Below the pieces are notes generated by a model. It saw only the letters and a program-made list of their open reading frames with translations. It did no database searches and had not been told where the DNA came from. From Pezizomycotina sp. ARF18 (Eukaryota > Ascomycota), in NCBI GenBank assembly GCA_002224055.1, contig AZLU01000055.1:1-64000 (forward strand): DNA of 64,000 nt. The letters run 5' to 3'. Positions 1-10,400 of the stretch are shown here, piece by piece. Made by a program: the position numbers and the translations under genes. Each line of letters starts with the position of its first letter. The stretch's first letter is position 1.

Positions 1-1925
1 ATTTTATATAATATCGTTTAATTTTCTTATATTTTTTAGATATAAAAATTTTAAAACCTTTTACTAATTCTTACTAGATATTTTTAAAAGAGTATCTTAA
101 GAAATATTTTTATTTTCGGTCTTAAGAAATATATTAGTCGAAAGATATATCTTATAAAAATAAATAAAATACTTCTATGATAATTTCTAATTATAATTAT
201 AAATACTAGTAACTTATCTAATTTTCTACTTACTTTTATCCTCGTATAGATTATCCGTCGCTTAAAGTTGCTCGGGGGCGTTTCTAGATATTAGACCCGT
301 CTAATTAGCTTACTTATTTATTTTTTATAGTATTAAGCGATACCTCGTTCTTTATAACTCTCGCTAGTTTTTCTCGTCTTATTACCCTAATCTCGTCGGA
401 CTCTAGCTACGATTAAGAATTTATAAATCCATAAATTCTAGCCTATCTGCGTTATTATCTCTTACTACTACTAAAGATCTAAAGGCTATTTTACCGTTTA
501 GTTTACTATAAAGACCTAATCTACCGCGTACTTTTTAAAAAGACTTCTAGCTCTACTATAGACGCTATAAAGTAAAAATATTCGTTAATAATAGTAAGTA
601 TTTCTCGATCTTAGTTTTCTTAATGCTATTACTAACGTTAAATCTTTATAGTAGTTAAAATATATTAGATATCTCTATACTAAGAACTATAATAGTTTTA
701 TATAGCTTAGAGTTAGCTATTTTTTTTTTTTTTTTAATATTTCTTAATATAAATTATTCCTACTGTTAAAGTATTTAAATTATATATTCCTTACTATTTA
801 TAAGATAGCTAATTTTATATTTTCTAGCCTATTTTATATTATTAGGGTATCTCCGAGATAGGAATTTATATATTTATATTTAAAGAGCCTTTTAAAAGGG
901 TACTAAAAGAAATAGTATAGATAGTAGTTCGTACTAAAGAAACGTTGTTGGAAGAATAAGTAATTTTTTTCTTCTCTCTTTCTTGAAGAGAAAGAGAGAG
1001 TCTAAGACGATAACTATTTATAATAGTAAGTCTTATACTAATCCTACTTCTTCGTATACCTAATACTATATATAAGTAGAAGATAAACGCGCGAATTAGA
1101 CTAGAATAATAGTAGAAATCTATGCGCTTGTAGCGTATATATTATACGATAGTACCGGCGTAAAGACTATAGGACTTCTAAGAAAAAAAGAAGAAAAGAA
1201 AGAAGAGAAAAGAATGTATACGCGTGTATATGTTCCTATAAGCACTGACGCTAATGTAAAAGAAGAAATAAAAATTGAAAAATTCCTCACAATGCCTGCG
1301 AATCGGCTTATTTAAATTAAATAAGTAGTTTAATCCGATTATAATAAAAAATATATTTAAATAATATATATATAATATATTTATTAGTATTTTATTAATT
1401 CCGTTTTTAAAAAATAAATATTTAATAATTATAATTTAAATAATTATTAATAGAATTTAATATTAATTAAATTTAAAAATTATATTATAATTATTATAAT
1501 AGTTATATAAAATTTAATTATTCATATAGCTACTAAATCTATATATTTAAACATTTTAAAAATAATACTATAAAAATATATAAATAATTTTAAAAATATA
1601 TTAATAATTAATAAAAATAATACTTATAATAATTTAAATATTAATAATAAAATAATATTATTTAAAGATTATAATTATAAATATTTTAATAATTATTTAA
1701 TAAATTTTTTAAATAAAACATTAAATTCTTATTATATAAATATATTAAATATATTATATAATAAAGATATTAACGAAGTTGACGTATATTTAAACGAACC
1801 TTTAAATAATAATAATATTATATTAATAATATTATATTAAATTATTAGATCGATAGCTATAATACTAATAAATATATAATATTAAATATTATAGCGTAAA
1901 TTATTTAAGTATACCGGCTTCGAGC
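1..1925. repeat. RIP-degraded repeat block, family not determined
   Basis: This block is extremely AT-rich. CpA and TpG dinucleotides are almost absent while TpA is everywhere, which is the signature of fungal repeat-induced point mutation. Islands with more CpG (roughly 240-700 and 1080-1160) show it was once ordinary repeat sequence. No open frame of useful length survives and I could not assign a family. The normal base composition resumes near 1925. The element continues beyond the left edge of the window, so its end is unknown. Confidence 0.75.
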
Positions 1926-3047
1926 GCAGCTGTCGAGTCTAGATTTTCAATTACAGGCAATATATATATAAAACAACGAAATGCATTGAAACCGGAGACC
2001 TTTCAACAGCTAATATTATTAAAGGATTGGGATTAGATTTGGGTGTGGAAGGAGAAGAGGCTCTTTCTCAATAAAAAAGCAAAAAAACGGCGCTAAATGC
2101 CTCCGAGGACGTTAAAAATATTCCCCCACTCTGTTTTTTCTCGTTCGTTTCTGCGCTTTGGGATCGAAGCGGGGGTCCATGCTCGTCTAGCGACTTGCAT
2201 GCGTATTAAACCCTTATCTCTGAGGGCATTGGAGATATCCCTGCAACCAGCTCTCCGCAGCAATGGTCTTTTTTGTCTCCTTTGCTTTGTATCGGGCTTC
2301 GAATTTCGAGTCTTTAATGAAATATGAAAGCTCTTGTATGTCTAGTTCATCCTCCTAAATAATCGCTCACGATACTGGAATGTACGTATTTCTGTGTCTG
2401 AACTCGTAAACTCGTAGTCAAGTTGCCGTCAAAGACCTTTAGATCCTCCTGAATCACTTTGCACCGCCGTTGCTACCGTTGGTATGAATACGAGGGTAGT
2501 TTGAGCTAGTACATGGCTTGACTCACCCAGTCACTAAAGCGCATGCCACGACCCACGTTACTGAGTCACCAGCCAGTACCGGTAGTACCGAATAACTGGG
2601 CAGGACTTATTTTGCAGTTTCACTAAAATTTCAACTCTGCTCTTCCATTAATGCCACTACAGCGCAGATCTGCCTTGTGCTATTCGCCTCATCTTCTATC
2701 AGTTTCTTTTCATATCGATTGCTGAGTTCCCTTGGGAAAGAAGTCCTTTCGCTCTAGCCTTTGGCCATCTCCTAGCCTTCAAAATGACCCAAGTTCAAGT
2801 TCGCTCCATTTCGCTCCACCTGGAGGCGCTCTATAAGATACTTATAAGGGTTCCAGACGACTAGTCAACTTTCGGCACTTATTTCTGTGTCGCACGTTTG
2901 CCTCAATATTAGACGGTATTCCGCTTCGACTTGAAAATTTGATTTAAAGCTCCTTCTCCGCCCATAATCCTACCTAAGTATTGATTCTGATCCTACTGTA
3001 GGATTATTTACTTTGTATACGATATCTCGGTAGTCTTCAGCCCAAAT
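1926..3047. other. Intergenic, no supported gene
   Basis: Base composition is normal here. A 76-codon open frame (2097-2327, +) has no recognisable domain and I do not support it as a gene. The last few hundred bases should hold the promoter of the BCS1-like gene, but I see no convincing TATA element. Confidence 0.5.
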
Positions 3048-3803
3048 ATGTTCAACTCACAGAAGCCCCTTTTCAAATCAGCGCCGCCTGTCGACATGAG
3101 CGGAAATCAACCGTCTCCGGGCCCGTCCACCAACTTCTCGCCAAATCCGGCCGCTGTCGCTGCGGTGCTCCCTTCATCTCCGGCAGCCAGGCTTTCGTAA
3201 CCCCGGCTGTCATAGACGGTTTCATACCCGTTACAGCCTGATTAGCGCCTTCATCCTCTCCGCCTTCGGCATAGACATCAGTCACATCATCTCCGCTGTA
3301 GTCGTCGCATTCGCGTTCTTTACTTTGTGCAAGTACTTCTATACGGGTGCCTCTCAGATATGGCGAACATATTTCATGTCCTCCATCACAGTCAACAATG
3401 ACCAGAAGATATACCGCTACCTTGTGAACTGGGTGGCGGAGACGAAGATTCCAACGACCAGCAGGAACCTGTGCGCGAAGAGCAAGAGGAAGGATTGGAG
3501 GAAGAGCTTGACTTGATCAAGACATTCAAAGAGCAGGAGAATAATAGTAACTTCAATTTTAAGGACTGGGAGAGTCAGAGTGGTACGTTTTCATTCCTTT
3601 TTTTTTTTTTTTTTCAAGAAGATCAGTAAATTGAATACAACTGACAATGGCTTCTGGGACCATAACAGCTCCATCGTTCGAACCCAATATCGGCGTACAC
3701 AGCTTCTGGCATAAAGGAAGGCTAATACTATTAACAAGGCGGGAGCGCGAGGTGCAACCTCAGGAGGTTGGTATTGTCTATGAGGAGTGCGTCCCACCAC
3801 TTC

Positions 3804-3834
<31 letters not shown>

Positions 3835-4973
3835 CAATCATTTGCTATAGAAGAACAAATGTGCATGCCAGTTGCTAAACGAAACCTCCCGGAATAGGCG
3901 ACGTCCGCGAAAGCATAATACTCTCCACGTTCGGCCGCTCAACGGAACCGCTCAAGCAGCTTCTGCAGGAGTCAAAGCGATGGTACCTCGCCAAGGAGAA
4001 GTCTAACACCGCGATAATGCACCCGACCGGCAGCAGTCATGATTGCATATACTGGACACTTGCCACGTTGCGCCCGTCGCGGCCCATGGATACGATATAC
4101 ATCTCCGATGAGACAAGCTAGCCGTGATCGAAGATATCAACCAGTACTTACATCCAGAGTCGCGGCCGTGTACGCCTCCCGCGGTATCCCGTACCGTCGT
4201 GGATTCCTATTCCACGGCCCACGGGAACCGGCAAGACGAGCTTGAGCTTTGCTCTGGCTGGTGTTTTCGGGTTGGATGTCTACGTTTTGAGCCTCATGGA
4301 CCCGAAGCTCACTGAAGACGCCCTGAAAGAGCTGTTCAGCCGTCTTCCCCGCCGATGCATAGTGTTACTGGAGGACATTGACACCGCGGGTGTACGGCGT
4401 AAAGCCATTAAACAGGCGCAAAAAGAAGACGCCGACTCTTCTAAGGATGTGGAAAGTTCCAAAAAAGCCGTGAAGAAGAGCCCGAATGAAGCCGAAGGTA
4501 TCAGCCTCTCCGGCCTCTTAAACGCTATTGACGGCGTCGCTAGCCACGAAGGTAGATTATTAATCATGACATCGAACCATCCCGAGAAGCTTGACGATGC
4601 GCTTATAAGGCCAGGAAGGGTGGATATGAAGATCGCCTTCGCAAATGCTACGAAAGTGCAGGCGAAGACGCTATTCATGCAGATGTTCTCGCCCGATTCC
4701 GACAGGAAGGCTGAAGCTCTACTCGGAGAAGCATCCGTGAAAAAGGCCGTCGGTCATGTGGATTTGGAGAAGCTGGTGTCGCAGGCTCAGCAGTTCGCGG
4801 ATATCGTACCCGAAGATTCGTTCACGCCTGCTGAGGTACAAGGCTTCCTGCTTACGAGGAGAAAGAATCCCCAGCAGGCCGTGGACGAAGCCGCGGCGTG
4901 GAAAGATAAGTTGCTCGCGGATAAAGAGGAAAGGAGGCGTCAAGCTGCTGAAGAGGCTTCTGACAAGAGCTAA
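3048..4973 (+). CDS. BCS1-like mitochondrial-type AAA ATPase
   Basis: An AAA ATPase of the BCS1 group; BCS1 itself translocates the folded Rieske protein across the inner mitochondrial membrane, and filamentous fungi carry many paralogs of unclear substrate. The order is: low-complexity N-terminus, a hydrophobic segment (YSLISAFILSAFG, about 3210-3260), a BCS1 N-domain with FWHKGR (about 3705), Walker A GPTGTGKTS (about 4220), Walker B CIVLLEDIDTAG (about 4360), and the sensor/Arg-finger block LIMTSNHPEKLDDALIRPGR (about 4560-4620). Two introns are clear: 3583-3668 and 3771-3897, the second containing an A28 tract. The frame changes at about 3213, 4115, 4170 and 4220, each restored by one extra base next to a short run, so either the assembly has lost bases or this copy is dying. 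The start is uncertain; ATG 3048 or 3096 both fit. Confidence 0.85.
3804..3831 (+). repeat. A28 homopolymer inside intron 2
   Basis: A 28-base adenine run lies between the donor (3771) and the branch site/acceptor (3897) of the second intron of the BCS1-like gene. Similar long A or T tracts occur at 5110-5136, 31672-31701, 46031-46050 and 56147-56187. Confidence 0.9.
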
Positions 4974-5344
4974 GTGATTCGATATATCTGCGTCTCATGA
5001 TGACATGATCAAGAACAGATAACCTATAACTACCAAGGGTCGGCTATCAACATTTTTATTATTCCGGAGAAAGGTGAAGCTGAAGACAGAAAAGTTCTTG
5101 TATTTTGCTAAAAAAAAAAAAAAAAAAAAAAAAAAACGACAAAACGAGAGAAAAACATTGAAGTTTTAACGAAAGTAAACGCATTACATAGCATGTTATT
5201 GGTTTCAAAAAGCATATTGTATTTAGACACGATAGAAAGAAAAAACTACTAGCAACTAATATACAATAAATCAGAGTTCATGTGGTTCGATGGTCTTCTA
5301 GTACTACAGGGTTGATCCTCCCCATGATTCCTTCTGTGTATGGA
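4974..5344. other. Convergent 3' ends with A27 tract
   Basis: This gap separates the ends of the BCS1-like gene (+) and the PI-PLC gene (-). It holds an A27 run at 5110-5136 and otherwise AT-rich sequence compatible with two 3' UTRs. No gene is seen. Confidence 0.6.
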
Positions 5345-6390
5345 TCAAGAGAACTTATTGAGCTTCCAAACGGCATCAACGAGCCCCTGGCCGCCAAAGT
5401 CCATTATAACTACTCCAGCCCTTCCGTTTCCTCCCCATGAATTGAGCAATTCGTATGCCCGCTGGTTTATCCCCTCGTATGCGCGTACTTGCCGATTCCG
5501 AACACACCTTCCCAGCCCATCGCGACATCGATCGGCTCAAACTCCAGCGCTTTAGGATCGACGCTCCCAGCGCTACCCGATAGGTAGGTCATATAGATCC
5601 TTTTATCAGTCGCGGGGTCTGCAGCCTTCGCAGCGGCCAGCTGGGTGTTGCACGCGTTCCACTTGTCGTCGATGTCGTTAACCCCGTAGTTATCCTCGAT
5701 CGTGAGGAGCGGCGTGTCGTTGCCGTACTGCGTGCCCTGACCCGCTTGGGGATTCTCAAAGTCGATCAGGACGATGAACTTGCCGCGGCATTCACCCACG
5801 GTCGGCCAGCTGTTCGCGTCGCCCGTATAGAAGTGCTTTGCGAATATGTCCTTCGTATCGGCATTGTCGTTCCTGTATCCGTTGAATGTATCGGCGAAGG
5901 TGCGAGTGTTACCGTCCGATGAACCGCCGGATTCATGGGCAACCCGCATCAGAATGCACTCCGACGGGTTTGCATCTAAGAAGGTGCCGGTAGACTTAAT
6001 AACGTCTGTAAAGGTCGTCCCGGTATCAAAGGAGGAATGGTATATGCTAAATGTATTGTCCTGGAAATGGCACCGGATATCGACGTAGCGGACGCCCGCC
6101 CGGTATTGAGTGTCAAGATCAGCATTTTGGCATCTGACGAAACCGAAGCCATCGATCTGGTCCACGTTGTAGGTCATAGTATCATGGGTTCCCGGTATGG
6201 AAACTTCGGCGAGGTTAACAGAGTCTGGAAGGCGAGACATCCAGTTAGAGTTCGTCTCGGAGCCCATGTTGGGGCCATAAGGCTGGTCGCCACGGACATA
6301 TAGATCTGCTGACCGGATAAATCCCTTAGGAACAGGACCGGCTTGGATAGTGACCGGAAGAAGGAAGAGCGATACAGCTGAGAACCGCAT
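5345..6390 (-). CDS. Secreted phosphatidylinositol-specific phospholipase C-like (PLC-X domain) protein
   Basis: A bacterial-type PI-PLC X-domain protein of about 340 residues; this family cleaves the inositol phosphate head group from PI or GPI anchors. From Met 6390 there is a signal peptide (MRFSAVSLFLLPVTIQA). Catalytic signatures follow: the first His in PGTHDTMTYN (about 6165), YVDIRCHF with the active Arg, and the second His in IYHSSFDTG (about 6030). The C-terminal part carries VLIDFENP and, after a frame change in the GGGG run at 5471-5474, the conserved ending GVVIMDFGGQGLVDAVW and stop at 5345. One extra base in that run restores a single frame, so the gene is probably intact. An upstream in-frame Met (6420) is less likely because it would bury the signal peptide. 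No intron is seen. Confidence 0.88.
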
Positions 6391-6946
6391 CTTGGATATT
6401 ACAGCGAAAATATGTGACAATACAAGAAGTAGTGAATGATGTTAGACAATTAGGAACCTCGCCATAGCGAGTTATCAGTATCAATAAGGCAGCGGCGGAT
6501 CCGGGGCCGTTTTATAACAAACGGTTAACCCCTCCTCAGTATCATTCTCCGTAGACGCGATGAAAAGACGGCACAGGCCATACATGACCATCAGCTCCGA
6601 CCTCGCCATAGATTCTTCAAGGACAAGCATGGACGGTACCTTGGTACCAACTAAGACTTTACGAAATCCACAGGGGGAAAGATACAATTGGAATGTTACA
6701 AACGGTCTTATTAATTGATATGCCTGTACTCATGTATATCTCAACACAGCGCTTTTCCTGCCCTGACGATGCATCCACCAGTTTGTTCCGCCCTCATGTT
6801 TAAAGGTCTGTGCCATGAGGCTAAAGCTTTACTCTGCCGTGGTAGATTAATTCCACATGGCTGACGATCTTCTATCAATAGGGAAAAATAGGACCTGCAG
6901 AAAGGCGGCTTAGATGCTGCTTTCGCGACTCCATAGCACCATATTA
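6391..6946. other. Intergenic with an unrecognised 68-codon ORF
   Basis: An open frame on the minus strand (6481-6687) encodes a fairly ordinary-looking 68-residue peptide ending in APDPPLPY. It has no domain I recognise and could be a gene remnant or chance. The remainder is the PI-PLC promoter side and the left flank of the TIR element. Confidence 0.35.
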
Positions 6947-7748
6947 CAGTCGCTTGACATAATTGTTGGGACACTTTCCTAAAACGGCAATTTCTTCAAG
7001 TTCTATAATATTTTTAAATTCTCATAACTCACTCAATTTTTAGCGGATTTTTATAAAATTAAAAATCTAAGTATATTATATAAATAATATTAACATATTA
7101 AAATTTTATATTATTTTTTTAAACCTTTTATATATAAATAGTATATCTTATCTTTAAACTTATATTATAACATCAATATTTTATAAAATTTTATTAAAAA
7201 TTTATAACGTGATAATCTTTTAAATTTTATATTACTTAAAAAATACACTTAAAAATAGCACGAATAGTGAATGACATTCGGGTCACGGAAAATTAGACTC
7301 ACTGTTTAATTTCGCTTATAAATAATAAGCGAAATTAAACAGTGAGTCTAATTTTATGTATTTTCCTCGGGTTGTGGGTCCGTGACCCGAGAAACTCGCT
7401 CAATAAAATTAGCTTTACCACAACAAATTCTCTAGACCCAAAACCCGATGTAATACACTAAGCACGAATTTCGTGTAATTTCTCGTATTTTACATATAAA
7501 AAGTACGTGAAGTATGTGTTTTTAAAAATACGTAAAATATTAAGAATTATTACATCATAAGATTTAATAAATTTTTATAAAATTTAAATATGTATTAGAT
7601 TAATATAATATTTATAATATATTTTAATTTTAGTCAATTCTAGCAGCTTGTTGTTGTTTTATAATTAATTGAAAAAGTATAAAATCGTACTTTTATATGG
7701 GAAACTGCCATTTTAGGAAAGTGTCCCAACAATTATGTCAAGCGATTG
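6947..7748. mobile_element. 802-bp non-autonomous Tc1/mariner-like TIR element
   Basis: The two ends are inverted copies of about 43 bp: CAGTCGCTTGACATAATTGT at the left and the matching complement at the right, with only three transition differences that look like RIP. Both ends are flanked by TA (6945-6946 and 7749-7750), the target duplication of Tc1/mariner elements. The interior is AT-rich and has no transposase frame; at 802 bp it is too short for an autonomous copy. It is therefore a MITE-like or internally deleted derivative. A second, nested inverted repeat sits inside it (7278-7390). Confidence 0.85.
7278..7390. repeat. Nested perfect palindrome inside the TIR element
   Basis: Two 31-base arms (7289-7319 and 7325-7355) are perfect inverted copies around a 5-base loop. 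Further out, 12-base arms reading TCGGGTCACGGA (7278-7289) and its exact complement (7379-7390) form a second level. The perfect match contrasts with the RIP-mutated surroundings, so it is either a young insertion or kept identical by pairing or repair. Confidence 0.9.
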
Positions 7749-9066
7749 TAGGAATGTGGCCATAGCAAAGCAGGTTTTCGATTTAAAAATACACGAGAGC
7801 CTCGTTATAAGCTTAATATTAATTCAGAAGCAAGGTCAAGGATATATATTGTTTATTGTGAAGGTGAAAAGCTTAGATGGACCACCTTCCAGCTCTGTGC
7901 CTCCGCCAAGCCACTATGTGAAATGTGACGTTATTGAAGAAACAAGGGCAATCGCCAAGATGGAATCTGTTCTCCAAGGTTCATGATGAATATCTTCTTC
8001 ACGAGAAGCAAATTTTTGAGGCAGCTCGTATCTAACTCATATCTAACCCTGTAAAAATATTTATATTCTCCGACCTCCTCAGTCCAAGGCTGCTATGTAC
8101 ATATAACACTGTGGGAGAGGACGAAAAGACATGAGAACTCTTCTATAAGGGATCTACTCAAGGTCCACCGGTGATATTGTAACTTCGTGGGATCAGTCGG
8201 CATGAATCACCAGTTCTTCGACCAGTTTTTCGGCACCTCGATCCTCTCCGTTGTTGCATTTACTTTCGCTCTTGCTCTTTGGCTTGAAACCTTTCTCAAA
8301 TCAATTTTGACGCGTCGTCGAGAAGAGGAAAGACATCCCCCCCTTTTTTCACTCGCCGTCGAGGGCAGCTTTAATCTCGGTCTGAATATAAAGCCGTCTT
8401 GGCCGAAACAGAAATAACTACTTCAGGGAGAGCCTACTCCAATACTGAGTACTCTAGAGAATATATCAATTTGAAAGTAGCTCGATGAAAAAAATTCCCC
8501 TCATAGGATTTATATAATGTCATTGTCATTGTAATTCGTTCGAAAGATGCAGGTCCAGGGAAGGATTACGTAGGATTTCATGCAGCCGATCCCCACAAAA
8601 TCCTCTATATCACCGCACATGCATTAGCCCAAACCTAGCCTTATTTTCGGTATTGTAATTCTCTTTTCACCATCTTTTGAGCGTTATTCACGCCATCGAC
8701 ATCTTCACAAGTCCATAGCGGTGAAGAGACTGGGATTCACGTTGGAAGAACCCCATGGCGCGGTTTCACACTTTCAGCGTCTAGCTACGCGTCAGCATCG
8801 CCTCACGGCTCTTCAAAAATCCGCGACCCGGCCGGGAACTAGATTACCCCAAGACCCCTTGCTTTGTGCTACGTGGTAGTTACCCCAAAAAGCGAATAAG
8901 CAAGTAGTAAGGATAATGGTGATATCTCTCATGCGATCATCTTATTTAAGAGCCCACTTATTGCCTTCAAGTTTCCGCGGCATCTTTCATCAACATCTCG
9001 CTCAACGCAAAGCACCTTTTCTTGAAGTTAATAGAAATCGAATCTTTCAGACTATTCGCACATACA
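7749..9066. other. Intergenic, small unrecognised ORFs
   Basis: Open frames at 7735-7986, 8187-8417 and 8916-9122 (+) lack recognisable domains. The last overlaps the likely start of the hydrolase gene in a usable frame. Nothing else can be supported. Confidence 0.4.
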
Positions 9067-10209
9067 TGATGCCTTCTACGCATACTTTCCCTTACAGGTC
9101 CGACCCTGAACCGTCTACGTGACTACGGATGTTCACATCCCGGATGATCTGGCCACCAAACAGGTTCCATTGCCAATCGGTACAGTCCCTCACTTGCATT
9201 GTATATACAACCTAGCCTTGAAGGAGTCATTGAAAGTTAACAGAACACTTCTCACATTTTCATAGTAATCTATTATCACGGCGGCGCTTGGTCCGTCGGT
9301 GAAGCCAAAAGCACGTACGCTGTTGCTGAAAAGGACGAGTTGCTAGATATGGGTTCGTGGTCGTCATTCCAGACTTCAGACTTTGCCCGCAGGTCAAATT
9401 GGAAGGGCAGATGGAGGACGCCGCAGCTTGCCTAGCGTGGTGTCAGGATGGAGAAAATGGCCTGTGTAAAGCGCTTTCGAAGGTGTACCCTGATATTAAG
9501 CCTGGCGTCGTAGACCCGGCGAAGGTTGTCGCGATGGGATGTTCCTCTGGAGCGCAGCTAGCACTGTTTTTAGTAAGTTCCCAGCTCCATACACAAGGCC
9601 TCCAACGCTCAGAGGCAACGATCGTAATATGAGTAACTAACATCTATCGCAGGGAAATGTAGAGAAACCTCCGAAAGCGATCCTAGATTTCTACGGTCCC
9701 AAAGAGTTCTCCGATCCGTTCTTCCATTCGCCAAACCCGCCATGAGTATGCTCCCGCCCATGGACCCCGCGTTCATTGCGAAAGTTTACGATGAACCGAC
9801 ACTCACGTCGTTCGGCATACCGCTGTTCGGTCCTACTGGGCCAAACTTGACCCATCCGAGGTTAGCGTGGGTTACTAACATCTTGAAGGAAGGCACGCTA
9901 CTTAAGGAAGTCGTCCCTGATGGTAACTACGACCCCGTCGACCCTATCAGAATGATCGAGGTAAAGAAGAAGGCTTGGCCTCCGACCGTGTTTATCCACG
10001 GAACTAAGGATGATCTGATTCCATATCGGTTGACTGAGAAGATGGAGGCGAGGCTGAAGGATTTAGGTGTTGAAACTGAGATATACATCGTCGAAGGTGG
10101 CGGTCATGGATTCGATGTCGCGTTGGAGAAGATGGGCGAGAATTTCAAATCGTCAAAAGAGTGGGAGATCGTCAAGAAAGGACTGGACTTTCTCAAGGCA
10201 CACGTCTAA
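9067..10209 (+). CDS. Alpha/beta hydrolase (HSL/carboxylesterase type)
   Basis: An esterase-type alpha/beta hydrolase. The oxyanion-hole motif YYHGGAWSVGEAKS (about 9270) and the nucleophile elbow GCSSGAQLA (about 9540; GxSxG) mark the hormone-sensitive-lipase branch. The acid is in HGTKDDLIP (about 10000) and the base in EGGGHGFDV (about 10100), giving the full Ser-Asp-His triad. Introns are clear at 9180-9265 and 9573-9652, both with GT/AG ends and a TAAC branch site. The frame changes near 9115, 9354 and 9740, each fixed by one extra base in a short run. The start at 9067 (MPSTHTFPYR) is a best guess. The substrate cannot be told from sequence. Confidence 0.87.
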
Positions 10210-10400
10210 GGTTTGAGCATATTCAATCATACATGGAGCGAACTAATCAGCCATTGTATTACGGTAAAGCAGCATGTATCCCGTTATTCTGAATCTCAAC
10301 TACATAGAGGATTTGTAAGCAGACTAGTTACAGGAAATATTTCAATAAATAGGTAAAAAGTCTATAGAACATAGCGGCGGGTATTTTGTTTCTGCAATTT

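Noticed and set aside
2097-2327. 76-codon plus-strand ORF
   Set aside because: No domain, no promoter signal, length within chance expectation.
3591-3866. Minus-strand ORF with runs of Phe and Lys
   Set aside because: Produced by the T17 and A28 tracts in the introns of the BCS1-like gene.
3048-4973. Programmed ribosomal frameshifting as the explanation for the frame changes
   Set aside because: Breaks occur at many unrelated sites in unrelated genes with no slippery heptamer and structure; missing bases are a simpler account.
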